64,000 nucleotides of DNA from Hymenopus coronatus (Eukaryota > Arthropoda > Insecta > Mantodea > Hymenopodidae), in contig CM060900.1 of assembly GCA_030762935.1 (NCBI GenBank), positions 111,566,620-111,630,619 on the forward strand, given 5' to 3'. The position numbers and the translations under genes were made by a program. The notes beneath the pieces were generated by a model. The model saw only the letters and a list, made by a program, of their open reading frames with translations, had not been told where the DNA came from and searched no databases. Positions 21,255 through 31,411 of the stretch are shown in pieces. Position 1 is the stretch's first letter. Each line of letters starts with the position of its first letter.

Positions 21255-21990
21255 TGATCCATTCACATAGCTTTCTCTAGTTGTTTCACAAGCAAACGTT
21301 CCAACAAAAAAGTATTCTTGTATCTAGGTTATGCTAATCGAGATAAACTTCAACCGAAATGGTCTTATTATATGCTTCCTTGTAGGCAGAAGGGAAGTAA
21401 GGCAGTACACTAGCCCAAGGTGATAGTGAAATCTTTAAAAACCTATCCATGTGAGAAGCATTTGAATTAGATTCTCCTTTACATTCCCAGTAGTAGAACA
21501 AAACAGATGAAACAAGAGTTAACTTCGCGCTTGAGAAACATTTAATTAGTTAAAAATTTAAACCAATAACAAGGAATATCTCGGAAACGGCTAACTCTAC
21601 CAAACATGCATATGATATAATTTATGTGTTTTAAAAGAGATCCCACCTTTTGTGTAGTAAGTTTTTATTTTTTTCTTACGGTTTAAGAGTCACAAAAAGT
21701 CATCCAGAATGTAAAGGTCTTCAGAGGATATTCTCAGAAAATTCAAGATATAAATTTCGTTTGTTATGAAAATAATCTTAGGCGTATGGCATTTTAATGA
21801 AAACGTTAGAGCCATTTTTTAGAAAATCAATGTGTGCTTGTATATGTGTGTGCACACATACATATTTAACATTCTTCTAATTTTTTTTATTGAGGGTATC
21901 TCAAAACGTGTATATTTCTGATAAAATCTCAGTATGTAATTTTGTGTAGAATAACAATACCGTATAGTGCATTGTACATATGTGCTAGAT
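21255..21990 (-). repeat. R800 copy, diverged at the outer end
   Basis: TCCATTCACATAGCTTTCTC, TTATGCTAATCGAGATAAAC, CACTAGCCCAAGG, CCAATAACAAGGAATATCTC, TCTTCAGAGGATATTCTC and TGTGTAGAATAACAATACCG follow in reverse order. The CCAAACTTGG palindrome block is missing. The outer end lies at GTGCATTGTACATATGTGC. Confidence 0.75.
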
Positions 21991-22345
21991 AAAGTAAAAT
22001 CTTAATAAGGAATATGTTATTGTAGTTATGAAAGCAGGATCCTGCAGATATTTATGGTTGCAGATAATTGCTGTAAACAAACCATTTGTTCGGCTGAACT
22101 AACATTGCGAAAATTACGTGCGCTCGGCTGGTGAAAACTGGTTCCATTATATTGTTCAGTTTCACATTATTTCCTTACTTGAGGGTAAGAGGTGTATTTC
22201 CATTGATTTGGTAGCCTTAAAATATGTCCGATGCGGTATGATCATTCTTAAATATTAAACGCTAAGTCGTTTCTCAGCTACGCCGAGGGAAACATAACAA
22301 ATATTCTGATTAACTGTGTTCTCACAATTGTCCAAAATAGTTGGC
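21991..22345. other. No recognisable feature
   Basis: No gene or repeat landmark recognised. Confidence 0.4.
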
Positions 22346-22349
22346 TGTA

Positions 22350-22620
22350 CTACGAATCCTGGGTCTTAAAATAATTACGACATTGTAAGTCACCACAGTG
22401 GTGAGTCATCTCAAAATAATTTAAGATCATCTTGTGGTTTGCCGGGAAACATACGAGTCAGTTGAGAAATGTAATGTTATGCCGGTATGTTACCATGGCA
22501 GATCAGTGGTAGAGCAACCGGCTAGAGACCGGGAAATCCGTGATTCAAATCCCGGTTATGGCATTGAATTTTTCAGTCTGAATACCTATCCAATAACAAA
22601 CATTCGTCTTAATTGGAAAG
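22350..22620 (+). repeat. Repeat C copy (contains a tRNA-like cloverleaf)
   Basis: Landmarks in order: GGGTCTTAAAATAATTACG, TCAAAATAATTTAAGATCA, CTTGTGGTTTGCCGGGAAAC, GAGTCAGTTGAGAAAT, then a tRNA-like module, GGCATTGAATTTTTCAGTCTGA and CTATCC. The same order is seen at 24,205-24,450 (minus), 24,460-24,680 (plus) and 61,190-61,365 (plus). The tRNA-like part lies about 140 bases into the unit rather than at its 5' end. Confidence 0.75.
22492..22562 (+). other. tRNA-like module in repeat C
   Basis: The acceptor arms (ACCATGG and TTATGGC) nearly pair, as do CCGG/CCGG in the anticodon arm (loop CTAGAGA, nominal anticodon AGA). Box B reads GATTCAAATCC. The T-stem has mismatches, and the sequence varies between repeat copies. 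It is a SINE-type relic and not a working tRNA gene. Confidence 0.6.
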
Positions 22621-22677
22621 GTAGAATTACTCTGAAAAATTCAATGCCATAACTGGGATTTGAACCACAAATATGGC

Positions 22678-23760
22678 TAGAGGGCGGATCCGGGTGACAG
22701 TTTTCTGTGAGGTTGACTTAACTTGTACAGTAGTCTGTGTGCGTTGAAAGGGAGAGGGTGAGTCCCGATGTCAACAACAGGCACCTGCCTGAAGTGGCCG
22801 TATAGGTTCTATCAAAAGAATGCCTGAAATAAACTGTTCTTCACGATTGTTAATATGTTTATTCCATTATTGAGGACTACATTTAACATATAGCTAAGGT
22901 GAATACTACACAGCAATTCATTGCAGTGGACAGTAACGGATATGAGGAGATTGTCGAAAGTGAATGTTCTACGCTCTCACTTAAACAAAAGGTATATCGT
23001 GAGAAACTCCTTTCGACATCACAGGACGTAACAGGTGCTTACGAATAATACATTATGTCAATGCCTGATATATTTCTTACACTTTTTGATATGGAAGGAT
23101 TGGTTTATTTTTGTAGCAAGGCTACTCGCGCAGCACCATGATTGAAAAAGCAGCGTTTTTTTTTAACACATTCAGAAGTTTATCGCTCGTGTTTTTCCTA
23201 CCTTCTACGCCTTTGCCTTCTTTAATTCTTACACATGCTTCTTCCACTATGTGATGTAAACGTAAAATATAAGAAGTGAACGATAAACTTCAGGAATTGT
23301 TAGAAAAACATACTGGTTTTATAATCATGTGTGCTGTGGAAGATGTCTTGCTACAAAAAGAAACCGACGCTTCCAGATCAAAAATTATAAGAAATATATC
23401 AGACATTGACATAATGTATTATTCGTATTCGCCTGTTATGTCTTGCAATATCGAAAGGAGTTTCTCACGATATACATTTTGTTTAAGTCAGAACGTAGAA
23501 CATCCACTTTCAACAATCTTCGCATGTACCTTATTATCCGCTGTAATAGATGGATTATGTAGTATTCCCTGTATAAAATGAGTTCAATAACGGAATAAAC
23601 ACATGAACAGCCGTCAAGTACAGCATAGTGTACGCATTCTTTTGATACAACCTGCAACAGGCAAGCAGGTGTCTGTTGTCGACATTGCGACTCACCTTCA
23701 GCACGCACAGACTACAGAAAGTCAACCTCACAGAAAACGGTCACCCGGATCTGTCCTCTA
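22678..23760. mobile_element. Palindromic hAT-derived element with 8-bp target duplication
   Basis: Two inverted arms of about 500 bp (22,678-23,193 and 23,275-23,760) flank a short centre of about 80 bp. The ends read TAGAGGGCGGATCCGGGTGAC and, on the other strand, TAGAGGACAGATCCGGGTGAC. Flanks AATATGGC (22,670-22,677) and ATTATGGC (23,761-23,768) match at seven of eight bases, the target length expected of hAT elements. Each arm keeps a C-terminal hAT transposase fragment reading outward, so the element is made of two transposase 3' ends head to head. It has no complete transposase and would depend on one in trans. Confidence 0.8.
23276..23581 (+). pseudogene. hAT transposase C-terminus (right arm)
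   Basis: A 101-codon frame contains MSCNIERSFSRYTFCL at about residues 55-70. This matches the C-terminal dimerisation motif of hAT-like proteins, typically S-x-D-x-E-R-S-F-S-x-Y-K followed by an N-R/F-x-x-E-N-L segment. The asparagine in place of the usual cysteine or aspartate neighbour and the loss of the E-N-L segment indicate decay. The left arm encodes a related, more broken sequence on the minus strand (about 22,900-23,190). The catalytic RNase H-like core is absent. Confidence 0.65.
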
Positions 23761-23857
23761 ATTATGGCATTGAATGTTTGTCCATTTCTAGTTTCCAGTC
23801 TTGTCACATGGCTTGTGTGAAAGGACAGTTAATTAACATTGCCTTTATTCTTTAAGC

Positions 23858-24165
23858 GCTACCGCAGCAGAGTGGTTAGACCGTTCGCCTCTCACCTAAG
23901 CGGCCCGAGTCGATCCCAGTAGACCGTATGTGCAACTTGTGGTCGACGAAGCAGCGTCTGGGCATATTTTCTCCGGTTTTCCTCGCCATTCATCCCACCA
24001 ACTACACCATAGTCATCTTTCATGTCACCGCCCTTTCATATCACCCACGTCCTCATTTTCATGCAAGGCATTGGGCTGATCATCCATCCTGGCTTCTCTC
24101 TGATCTAGAGCCTCTACTCCTCAACTGGCGTCTGGCCGCAGGAGCTGGCTTGTAAGTCCTAGATA
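23858..24165 (+). mobile_element. SINE-B1 copy
   Basis: A class-II-tRNA-like head (GCGCTACCGCAGCAGAGTGG, TTAGACCGTTCG, CGGCCCGAGTCGATCCCAG) is followed by TTTTCTCCGGTTTTCC, ATTCATCCCACCAACT, GGGCTGATCATCCATCCTGG and a 3' end GGCTTGTAAGTCCTAG. The same order appears at 53,362-53,645. Confidence 0.75.
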
Positions 24166-24204
24166 ATGAAAGTTCTATATACGTAGAGGATAAACAGAAA
24201 AAAA

Positions 24205-24450
24205 AGTTGGATATGTAGAGTCAAACTGAAGAATTCAATGCCATAGCCGGGATTTGAATCGCGGATTTCCCGGTCTCTAGCCGGTTGCTCTAACCACTAA
24301 ATTACCGTGACATCTTGCCGAAACAGCATTAAATTCCTCAACTAACTAAGATGTTTCCCGGTAAACCACAAGGTGATCTGAAATTATTTTGAACTGGTAT
24401 ACCCCAATGGCGACTTAAACTAATTGACCCGATAGTTGATTATAAAGCCC
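24205..24450 (-). repeat. Repeat C copy, inverted
   Basis: The minus strand carries GGCATTGAATTC (3' side), the tRNA-like module at 24,240-24,311 (acceptor GTCACGG, box B GATTCAAATCC), and GGTTTACCGGGAAACAT with TTTCAGATCACCTTG (5' side). Confidence 0.75.
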
Positions 24451-24459
24451 GGGACTTAG

Positions 24460-24680
24460 AAGTGCTTACGGCATTATGAGTCTTCATTGGGCTTTGTCGT
24501 CTCCAAATAATTTGAGATCACCTTGTGGTTTACCGGGAAACATGTGAGTCAGTTGAGTAATTTAATGCTGTGTCGGTAAGTTGTCACGGTAACTTAATGG
24601 TTAGAGAGACCTGAAGATCCGTGATTCAGAACCCGGCTATAGGGTTGATTTTTTTCAGCCTGATTCTACCTAGCACTAAG
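24460..24680 (+). repeat. Repeat C copy, facing the previous one
   Basis: CCAAATAATTTGAGATCACC, TTGTGGTTTACCGGGAAAC, GAGTCAGTTGAG and a tRNA-like module with a degraded box B (GATTCAGAACCC). It forms a 5'-to-5' inverted pair with the preceding copy. Confidence 0.7.
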
Positions 24681-24689
24681 AGAAAAAAG

Positions 24690-25261
24690 TCTCAATGCTT
24701 TCCCCAGACCTTAAAATCTCAGCTACTTTAATTTACCTATAACTGCCATACAATTACACTTTAAGCACAAATAATTCCAAGTACAGACCAGAATGCAAGG
24801 GAAAACAACCAGTCCGCAAATTCGGTCGGTTTCTATGCTTCCTTTTAATTTTTATGTCGGTTTGTATTTCATTTGTGCTGCATTATTTTCGCTGGATGCG
24901 AATTCGTGTTCCGACTTTTAATACTGAACAAAAGTTCGTGATACAATTCAGCCGCTTGAAGCCACAAGCTCGGCAACTTTTAAATGCAAAACTTTCTACT
25001 AGAGGAGCTTGATACTTTACATGCGAGTCTTTTGGGCCTTTACTAGACGTTTTACCGTTTTAATGAAGTGACAATGCCTATCGTATACTATACACAAAGC
25101 GAATGCTAGAGAGAAATAAATTATTAATATTACATTATATACACATAGGTTGTTTTGGAACCAAACAGAAGAAATATTGCAGTTTTATAGCTGAGAGAAA
25201 ATCCTCAAAGAATACTAACCTTATATAAGGGATACTATAAGGGTTCAGTCTACTATGAATA
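24690..25261. other. No recognisable feature
   Basis: No gene or shared repeat landmark recognised. Confidence 0.4.
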
Positions 25262-25500
25262 CCTTTTGACAATTTTAATAATATTAAAATATTAAACATT
25301 AATTTTAATTTTAATAATATTAAGTACTAATTTTAATGATATTTAAATATTAATATTAATAACATTCAAATATTAAATGTTAATTTTAATACTATTAAAT
25401 CGCGAAATATCAAATTATTTAACATACTGAGTTTTAAATACAATAAATGCCTTGCTTTTCCATTTTAATTGTTAATATTTTAATATTTAGTTTATCGGGT
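25262..25500. repeat. AT-only simple sequence
   Basis: Irregular reiteration of TTTTAATAATATTAA and TTAAATATTAA words, nearly pure A/T. It may simply be low-complexity drift. Confidence 0.7.
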
Positions 25501-25779
25501 TACCCAATAGGTTTATTCAGCTATGTCGTATTATACAAATGATTATGTAAAATTTGAAGGAAACCTGTTAAAATGGTCCGAGACATTTTAATGCAGTAAG
25601 AGGTACCCAAAATCACTTGGTGAGATTGACAGTAAGTTTTGTAACTGTGCCACGTGCTGCAAATAGCAAGCAGTAACTTTCCAGTTATTTATTTAGTATT
25701 TTATTCTAAGGCCAGGAAAACAAGGTTCATAGTGACTCTTCCATTTAGCATCTGCCTCTACAGCTTGATGATGATCACC
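25501..25779. other. No gene; possible mariner 3' flank
   Basis: It probably includes the 3' end of the mariner remnant that follows (which is on the minus strand). I could not identify its terminal inverted repeat. Confidence 0.3.
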
Positions 25780-26370
25780 ATGATGTGGTGAACAGCGATG
25801 TCCAGTATAATGCAGTTTTGTTTTTTCTATCAATTATTGCAATGTCTACGGGTTTAGTAGAACCAAAATACTCAATGAAGAGAATCTCCGTCCACAAAGG
25901 AAACTTTTGAAATATGATGGGGATATATCAAACAAATACGGCGGGTGTGGCAACAATTCATGTATTTTTGTCATGTCATGTGTACGGACGCACATTGTTC
26001 TGATGGAAGATGAATTTCGTTCTTCCTAAAACTTGGCCTTTTTAGCGTATCTTTTGCAAGTAGTGTGCCCATGTTTCACCTGTGGTCTCTAAAAGGCGGA
26101 AAATATCTCTTGGTGCCAAACATTATTCAGAAAAGTTCACTCTGATACATTTTTGAGCCTGTGGTCCGCTGCTCATCTAGGAGATCCCCCCCCCCCGCAC
26201 CAAATGTAGTGTGTCAGTTCACATGGTATCTTTACAATTTCAGCACTTCTCACACTTTCAGTCCACTACACTCCCAGACAGTTTTGTGCACTCTTGAAAC
26301 AATTTTTGGAATGGTGACACATCGTGGCCGACCATTACCTTAATCATCTTCTAAGGCTTTCTGACAAAAT
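25780..26370 (-). pseudogene. mariner transposase remnant
   Basis: Frame-hopping translation of the minus strand gives, in order, a helix-turn-helix linker (RKALEDD then GNGRP, like the family's SLEDDxRSGRP), TGETWAHYLQ (like VDETWVHHY), FHQNNVRPYT (like HQDNARPHT), and IHELLPHPPY (like the segment before SPDLAPSD). Two of the three catalytic aspartates (DETW and HQDN) are replaced, by G and N. Stops and frameshifts occur throughout, and a C-run lies at 26,188-26,199. A mariner transposase would cut and paste the element at TA targets; this one is long dead. A 60-codon plus-strand frame here is a shadow. Confidence 0.7.
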
Positions 26371-26774
26371 TTAAACTTGTTTCACTAAGGAACAGTTGAA
26401 TGTGAAGAAGCAGAGTCCTCTAGTGCATTCTGAAAATAGCCATGAATTTGTTATATGCTTTTGTCTTTCTTTGCTAAGTAGTACATTACTACTAGAAATT
26501 CGGTTTTCCCTTCTTCAAAATTTATTACACGAGAAAAATGAGAGGTCCGTACCACAAGTCTCCGCCCAGAGCGCTGAAACGTGGCGTGTTCACTTAATTA
26601 TTGCACCAGAGCTACATTGCTCTAACGATGGCTATTGTTAGTGATTCCGAGAACTTATCAAACGACCCTCATACATGTCAACATTACCAACATTCTTTAT
26701 CTTGTCTTTTGTTTTCATTATGCCATGATATGTCTCTAGTGAGTTCTGTAGTATTTCAATATAGTTCTTATTTT
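26371..26774. other. No recognisable feature
   Basis: It may contain the decayed 5' part of the mariner remnant. No TIR was identified. Confidence 0.35.
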
Positions 26775-27545
26775 TACTTTCTCTACATGTACTATGTACA
26801 AGTGTATAGAAAAGTTATTGTATTGCATTCAAAATTCGATGTCGAGATTTCACCGGAAATATATGTTTTGAAGTCCCCTGAATCCAAAAAAGCCTCTTTA
26901 GAAAATGCTCCACGTGTGTGGACGTCAATTTGGTATATAAGTTTAGTATTTTATAAGTATACGACACGAAGATTTTAAAGAAAATCCCCTCCACTCTAAA
27001 CTATCGTTTAGATAGAAAATGGTTCTAACGGTTTTAATTAAAATACCATATACTAATGATATTTACATGGCAAAGAAAATGCATATCTTAAAATTTCTGG
27101 TAACTACTTCTGAAGACCTCTTCATTCTGGATAAATTTTACATACATGGTAAACCGTATAAGATAGATATCGAAGCAGCTATTGTAAAACACACAATTTA
27201 TGTCGTATACCTTTTTTTCTAGAAGTAACCATTTCCGAGATATTCCCTGTTATTATCTCAATTTTAACTAACTTAAACTTTTCTCATTAATCGTTTTATC
27301 TCTTGTTTGTTTTACCCCTGGCCGTGCGAAGCGAATCGAATTTCCACTGTTTCACAAAGCAACTGGCTTTTTAAAAGGTTTGACCACGGCTTAGCCTAAT
27401 ATATTACCTTATTTCTCTTCTACTTAGAAGTAACTAATATAACCATATCTACTAATGCTTATCTTGATTACCTGTATATGGATAAAGAATAATCCTTTGC
27501 AATAATCGTTTGTAGAGAGCGCCAAATGAATGGAACATGAGATTT
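26775..27545 (+). repeat. R800 copy, full
   Basis: It begins in a palindromic terminus (CTTTCTCTACATGTACTATG, then TACAAGTGTATAGAAAAG). It continues through GAAGTCCCCTGAATCC, TCTTAAAATTTCTGG, CCTCTTCATTCTGGATAA, ACACAATTTATGTCG, TTTTACCCCTGGCCGTGC and AATGGAACATGAGATTTT. Confidence 0.85.
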
Positions 27546-27699
27546 TTTTTTACTGAATTTTGAACTTTCTTTTTAGTTAAAATTGTGATTGGGAAACCTG
27601 TAATGTTGACATAGCAAATAAATAAGCCTTGTGGACATGTTTAACCTACTGTTATTACAGATACAAAAGTGTACAGGCGATGTTTGTTTACGTGCACTG

Positions 27700-27890
27700 T
27701 TTTTATTTATTTATTTATTTTTTATTGAAACACTGATATGGACTCCGGCGCTGCATTCCCTTTTCCTGTTTTTTACATTTTCGTGACATTTTACTTCGTT
27801 TTCTTTTTGATTACCGTTACGGAACTCGAACGAACATACGATCCCCTGCGCCACGAAGCACCAAAGTGAGGCACCTTAGCAAGCGCGGCC
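27700..27890 (-). mobile_element. SINE-E copy
   Basis: The minus strand reads TTTGGTGCTTCGTGGCGCAG, a degenerate box B (GTTCGAGTTCCG), GGAAAAGGGAATGCAGCGCC, GGAGTCC, then a T/A-rich TTTATT-type tail. It shares the head and the CAGCGCCGGAGTCC block with the copy at 44,228-44,450. Confidence 0.7.
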
Positions 27891-28224
27891 ATGGGGACCG
27901 GCCTGTGTTAATCATTGTGCTCCATCATTAACTTCACGATGTCTGAACTATAGTTAGAAATACAATTAGTCACGTAAAGTTTACTGATGAATTTATATCA
28001 GTAAGTGTCAGTTTAAGAAAATGCTTGCAGAAGAACAGTTAGTTACCATTCGTCACGTTTCTGGAACAGTTTATACATGTAATTGTCATCTATAAATTTT
28101 AGTTTCAGCATTTTTAAATTAAATTAAATTAAATTAAATTGAGTTTTATTTATTGAGGCACTAAAACTGTTGCAGTTCTTAGCCTCCTATTGTGTGTTTT
28201 GCATAAAACACTGCTTAATTTTGA

Positions 28225-28385
28225 TCAGAAGCCTCTTTATCTGGCTTGAAGTTTTTTTACCTGCCGTAAATTCACCAAAGGATCCCTTCCGAAGGATTTT
28301 TACGCCCTCACCAGGTTTGAACCCGTGACCTTGGGAATGATAGATAGCGCGTTGCCCCTAGACCACAGAGGACGACGTTGTGGTT
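28225..28385 (-). mobile_element. SINE-D copy
   Basis: The minus strand has a tRNA-like head (CCTCTGTGGTCTAGGGG, then box B GGGTTCAAACCTGG) followed by AATCCTTCGGAAGGGATCC. It is 3'-truncated relative to the copy at 38.9 kb. Confidence 0.65.
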
Positions 28386-28544
28386 GGTGGTAAACTTGTG
28401 GTCTGTAGTGCAAGTTTCAATCTATTGATCGGTAGTTAATAGTAGAGCAAGTGCTAATTGGTGATCATGTGGCGTGTGTATTTACGTAGTCCGCTTCTGA
28501 GAAACAGTAACATAGCGCATTTTTTCGGACAAAATAAACAAAAT

Positions 28545-29345
28545 CTAATGTGTTACATTCCCTCGAGCTTCTCTACTTATTCTGCAACAAACTCTTCTTA
28601 TAAACGCTTATTTTTTCCATCTACTTCACGTATATCGATACAAATATTTGCAGAAATACTTACTTCCCTATACTTAGGTACTCGAAAAGAAGGCAATACA
28701 ATATGGACAAGCGATAGTCACATGTTTCAAGAGCTGATCGCTATGTAATGCATTGATATTCCGTTTTAATTGCTTGACCAGCAGAAAGAAAAATGAGTAG
28801 TGATTTTCAATTTGAGAAATTTATAAATATTTTAAAATTGAAACAAATAACTAGGAATATCTCGGAAACTTACTCAACAGAAAAGGTATTTGGCATAAAT
28901 GATGTGTTTTAACAAGATCTAAATTTCTTGGCCAATAAGATTTTGTCTTTCTCTTACGGTTGATTCTCTTACCAGTTATGCAAAACTCATCAGAACGAAA
29001 AGGACTTCAGATGCTAATTCCAGAATACACAAAATGATTTTATCCCAAAATTTATTAAACATGTAGATCCTTTTTGAGAAAATCGAAGTATTTGAAAAAT
29101 ATTCCATATAAAACGTAGTTTGAGGTAGTGGAGTGGATTTTCTTGGGAATTGACATGTAGCATCCTCAAAAAATGCTAAACTTAAATATTAAGTTTGAAT
29201 TTAACGAATTATGCTGTTCACAGACACACGTGGACACACGCACGGACCATTTTCTAAAAACTTTTTTTATTCAGGGGACATTAAAACATATATTTACGGT
29301 GAAATATTTGTATTAAAGTTTTGGGTGGAATACATAAACTTTTCT
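28545..29345 (-). repeat. R800 copy, full
   Basis: From the inner end (GTTACATTCCCTCGAGCTTC) through AACAAATAACTAGGAATATC, AATTTCTTGGCC, CAGAACGAAAAGGACTTC and AAAACTTTTTTTATTCAGGG to the outer end GGTGGAATACATAAACTTTTC. It pairs with 26,775-27,545 with outer ends pointing outward. Confidence 0.85.
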
Positions 29346-29735
29346 ACCTATAACGCACCTAAAAAAACACCAAGAGAAATTCATTGAGAAATGTTGTGCG
29401 CGTATGATTCTGTTGTGTGAGTTTAAAGCAATGTTTCATATATTTGAAACAAGTTAGATTGTAAACGAGGCTAAGATAGAGTTACCGGTATTTGAAGGAG
29501 GGTGTGTCAAGATTTTGGACACTACGGAGGCGTAGCGTCATACCACTGGGTTCGAGTCTAAATGTTAACTCCATAGCCGTGGGTCAAAAATCTGAATAAG
29601 TTTGTTCTCAATTATCTTGTTTCTTACGTATCAAAAATTTGAAAGCTATAAATGACGTAAGAATATCTTTATTTATGAAATAACCAAATAATTTAATCTC
29701 TGTGGCTAGATCGGAGTTTCATTTTTAGTTTCTGT
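29346..29735. other. No gene; possible SINE scrap
   Basis: A box-B-like GGGTTCGAGTC near 29,549-29,559 with a GGAGGCGTAGCGTCATACC head may be a SINE fragment. It is too short to assign. Confidence 0.25.
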
Positions 29736-30420
29736 AGCACTATATATATAGGCAGGGAAAGTGTTATATTCCGCCCAAAAATGTGATATCAATATTTAAT
29801 CGGAAATGCATGTTTGAGGACCCATGACTAAAAAAAAAAACACTTCTAGAAACAGGTCAGATTGTGTGTGCGTAGGTATGTGGTTAGTATAATTCAAAAA
29901 CGAAAATTCACTTAAATACCAAACTTGATATTTAAGTTTAGAGTCTTCCAAAGATGTGAAACAAAGATTTTCAGGAAAATCGTCCAAACCAAGTTATGCC
30001 TTTCATGGAATATTTTTCAAAATTTTAATTTTATATAAAAAAAGAAGGCTGTAACGATATCACAGATTTTTACATGGTAAATAAAAATGCACATCCTGAA
30101 TTTCTGGGAATAGCCCCTGTAGTCCGCTTCATTCTGAACGATTTTTGCATAACTGGTAAGAGATAGATAAAAGCTTGAAACACAAAAAATAGAGAACTCG
30201 TTAAACCACACAACTTAAGTCATATGCCTCTTGTTTTGGGGGGGGGGAGGTAACGATATCAGAGATAGTCCAAGCGAGCGGAACTTCAATGTCTGTCGGT
30301 TAACTATCGCTTAGCATAGTGTATTCCCTTGTTTCCTTCTACTTATAAGAAAATCAGTAATAAGACCATTCTGGTAATCTTTATCTTTATTAGCATGATG
30401 TAGATAGAATAATATTTTTA
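29736..30420 (+). repeat. R800 copy
   Basis: GGGAAAGTGTTATATTCCGCC, TTTGAGGACCC, CCAAACTTGATATTTAAG, AAAATGCACATCC and CCTTCTACTTATAAG. It lacks the innermost part and runs straight into the terminus of the next copy. A G-run lies at 30,238-30,247. Confidence 0.8.
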
Positions 30421-31080
30421 CTTTATCTACACGTACTATGTACCTACATAGTATTGTATTCTACTCAAAAATTCGATACCGAGATTTTTCCTGAACTATA
30501 TGTTTTCAGGTGCCCTGAGTCTTAAAAAACATTTTTGGAAAAAGTTACGTGTGTGTGTGTTTGGTATCTTCCAAGAATGTGACACGAAGATTTCCAAGAA
30601 AATCCCCACATGCCAGACTACCCTTTATATGGCAAAAATTTGAAATTTTTTCCCCTCAAAAATGGTTCTAACGATTTTGATTAAAATACCACATATTAAA
30701 ACAAATAAAATAAATATTTTAAATTTTCTGTGAAAGCTTCTAAAGACCTGTTCATTCTGGAAGAATTTTGCTGAATTTTGCATAACTGATAAACCATAAC
30801 AGATACACAAAAACTTGGTATACAAAAAAATTAATCTCGTTAAAACACACAATTTATGTCATATCCATCTTTGTTGCAGAGTTGGCTGTTTTTTGAGATA
30901 TTCTTTTTTATTCATTTCAATTTTAAACTGCCCATTTTCTCTTTTGTTTCATCTCCCTTTTGTTTTCCTAGAAATATAAAGCGAACTGAACTTCAATTTT
31001 TCATCTATTGATCAGCTTTTAAAGGATTTGGCTATCGCTTTAGCCTGGTCTATTACCTTATTTCTCTTTTGCGTAATTAG
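30421..31080 (+). repeat. R800 copy, tandem with the previous one
   Basis: It starts in the terminal palindrome (TTTATCTACACGTACTATG, then TACCTACATAGTATTG) and continues through GATACCGAGATTTTTCCTG, AAATACCACATATTAAA and GATTTGGCTATCGCTTTAGCC. The inner end is missing. Confidence 0.8.
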
Positions 31081-31214
31081 CGTTGTATATACGAAATAGT
31101 TTTCTATTATGCTGCCGCATCAGTAAGGAATTACTGGTCAAAATAAAGTGAAACTTGGGACATTTCAGGAAGGATTCGAGTTAGGTCATAAATTTGTAAG
31201 TTAAAAAATCTGCT

Positions 31215-31408
31215 GTTTTCCATCCACGTAACTTTCTCTATCTGTTCAACAAACAAACTATTCTTACAAAATGTTATTCTTTTAGCAACATCATGCTAAT
31301 TGATATAAACATTAGCAAAATTGGTCTTATTACTGGCTTCCTTGTAAGTAGAAGGGAAATCAGAGAATACACCACGCTAAAGCAATACCCGCTTCAAAAA
31401 ATGTTGCC
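31215..31408 (-). repeat. R800 inner-end fragment
   Basis: CATCCACGTAACTTTCTCTA, ACATCATGCTAATTGATAT, AAGTAGAAGGGAAATCAG and CACGCTAAAGCAATA. It is cut off by the mariner remnant that begins near 31,412. Confidence 0.8.
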
Positions 31409-31411
31409 GCC

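Larger units (their letters stand above)
27546..28544. other. Spacer between inverted R800 copies, with SINE insertions
   Basis: About 1 kb between the inner ends of a plus and a minus R800 copy. It holds SINE-E and SINE-D fragments (listed separately) and an AAATT tandem run (28,114-28,141). No transposase is recognisable. Confidence 0.5.

Noticed and set aside
22492..22562. Functional tRNA-Ser gene
   Set aside because: The module recurs in several diverged repeat copies, the T-stem is mispaired, and a serine tRNA should have a long variable arm.
26161..26343. 60-codon plus-strand frame
   Set aside because: It lies antisense to the mariner remnant and runs through a C-homopolymer.
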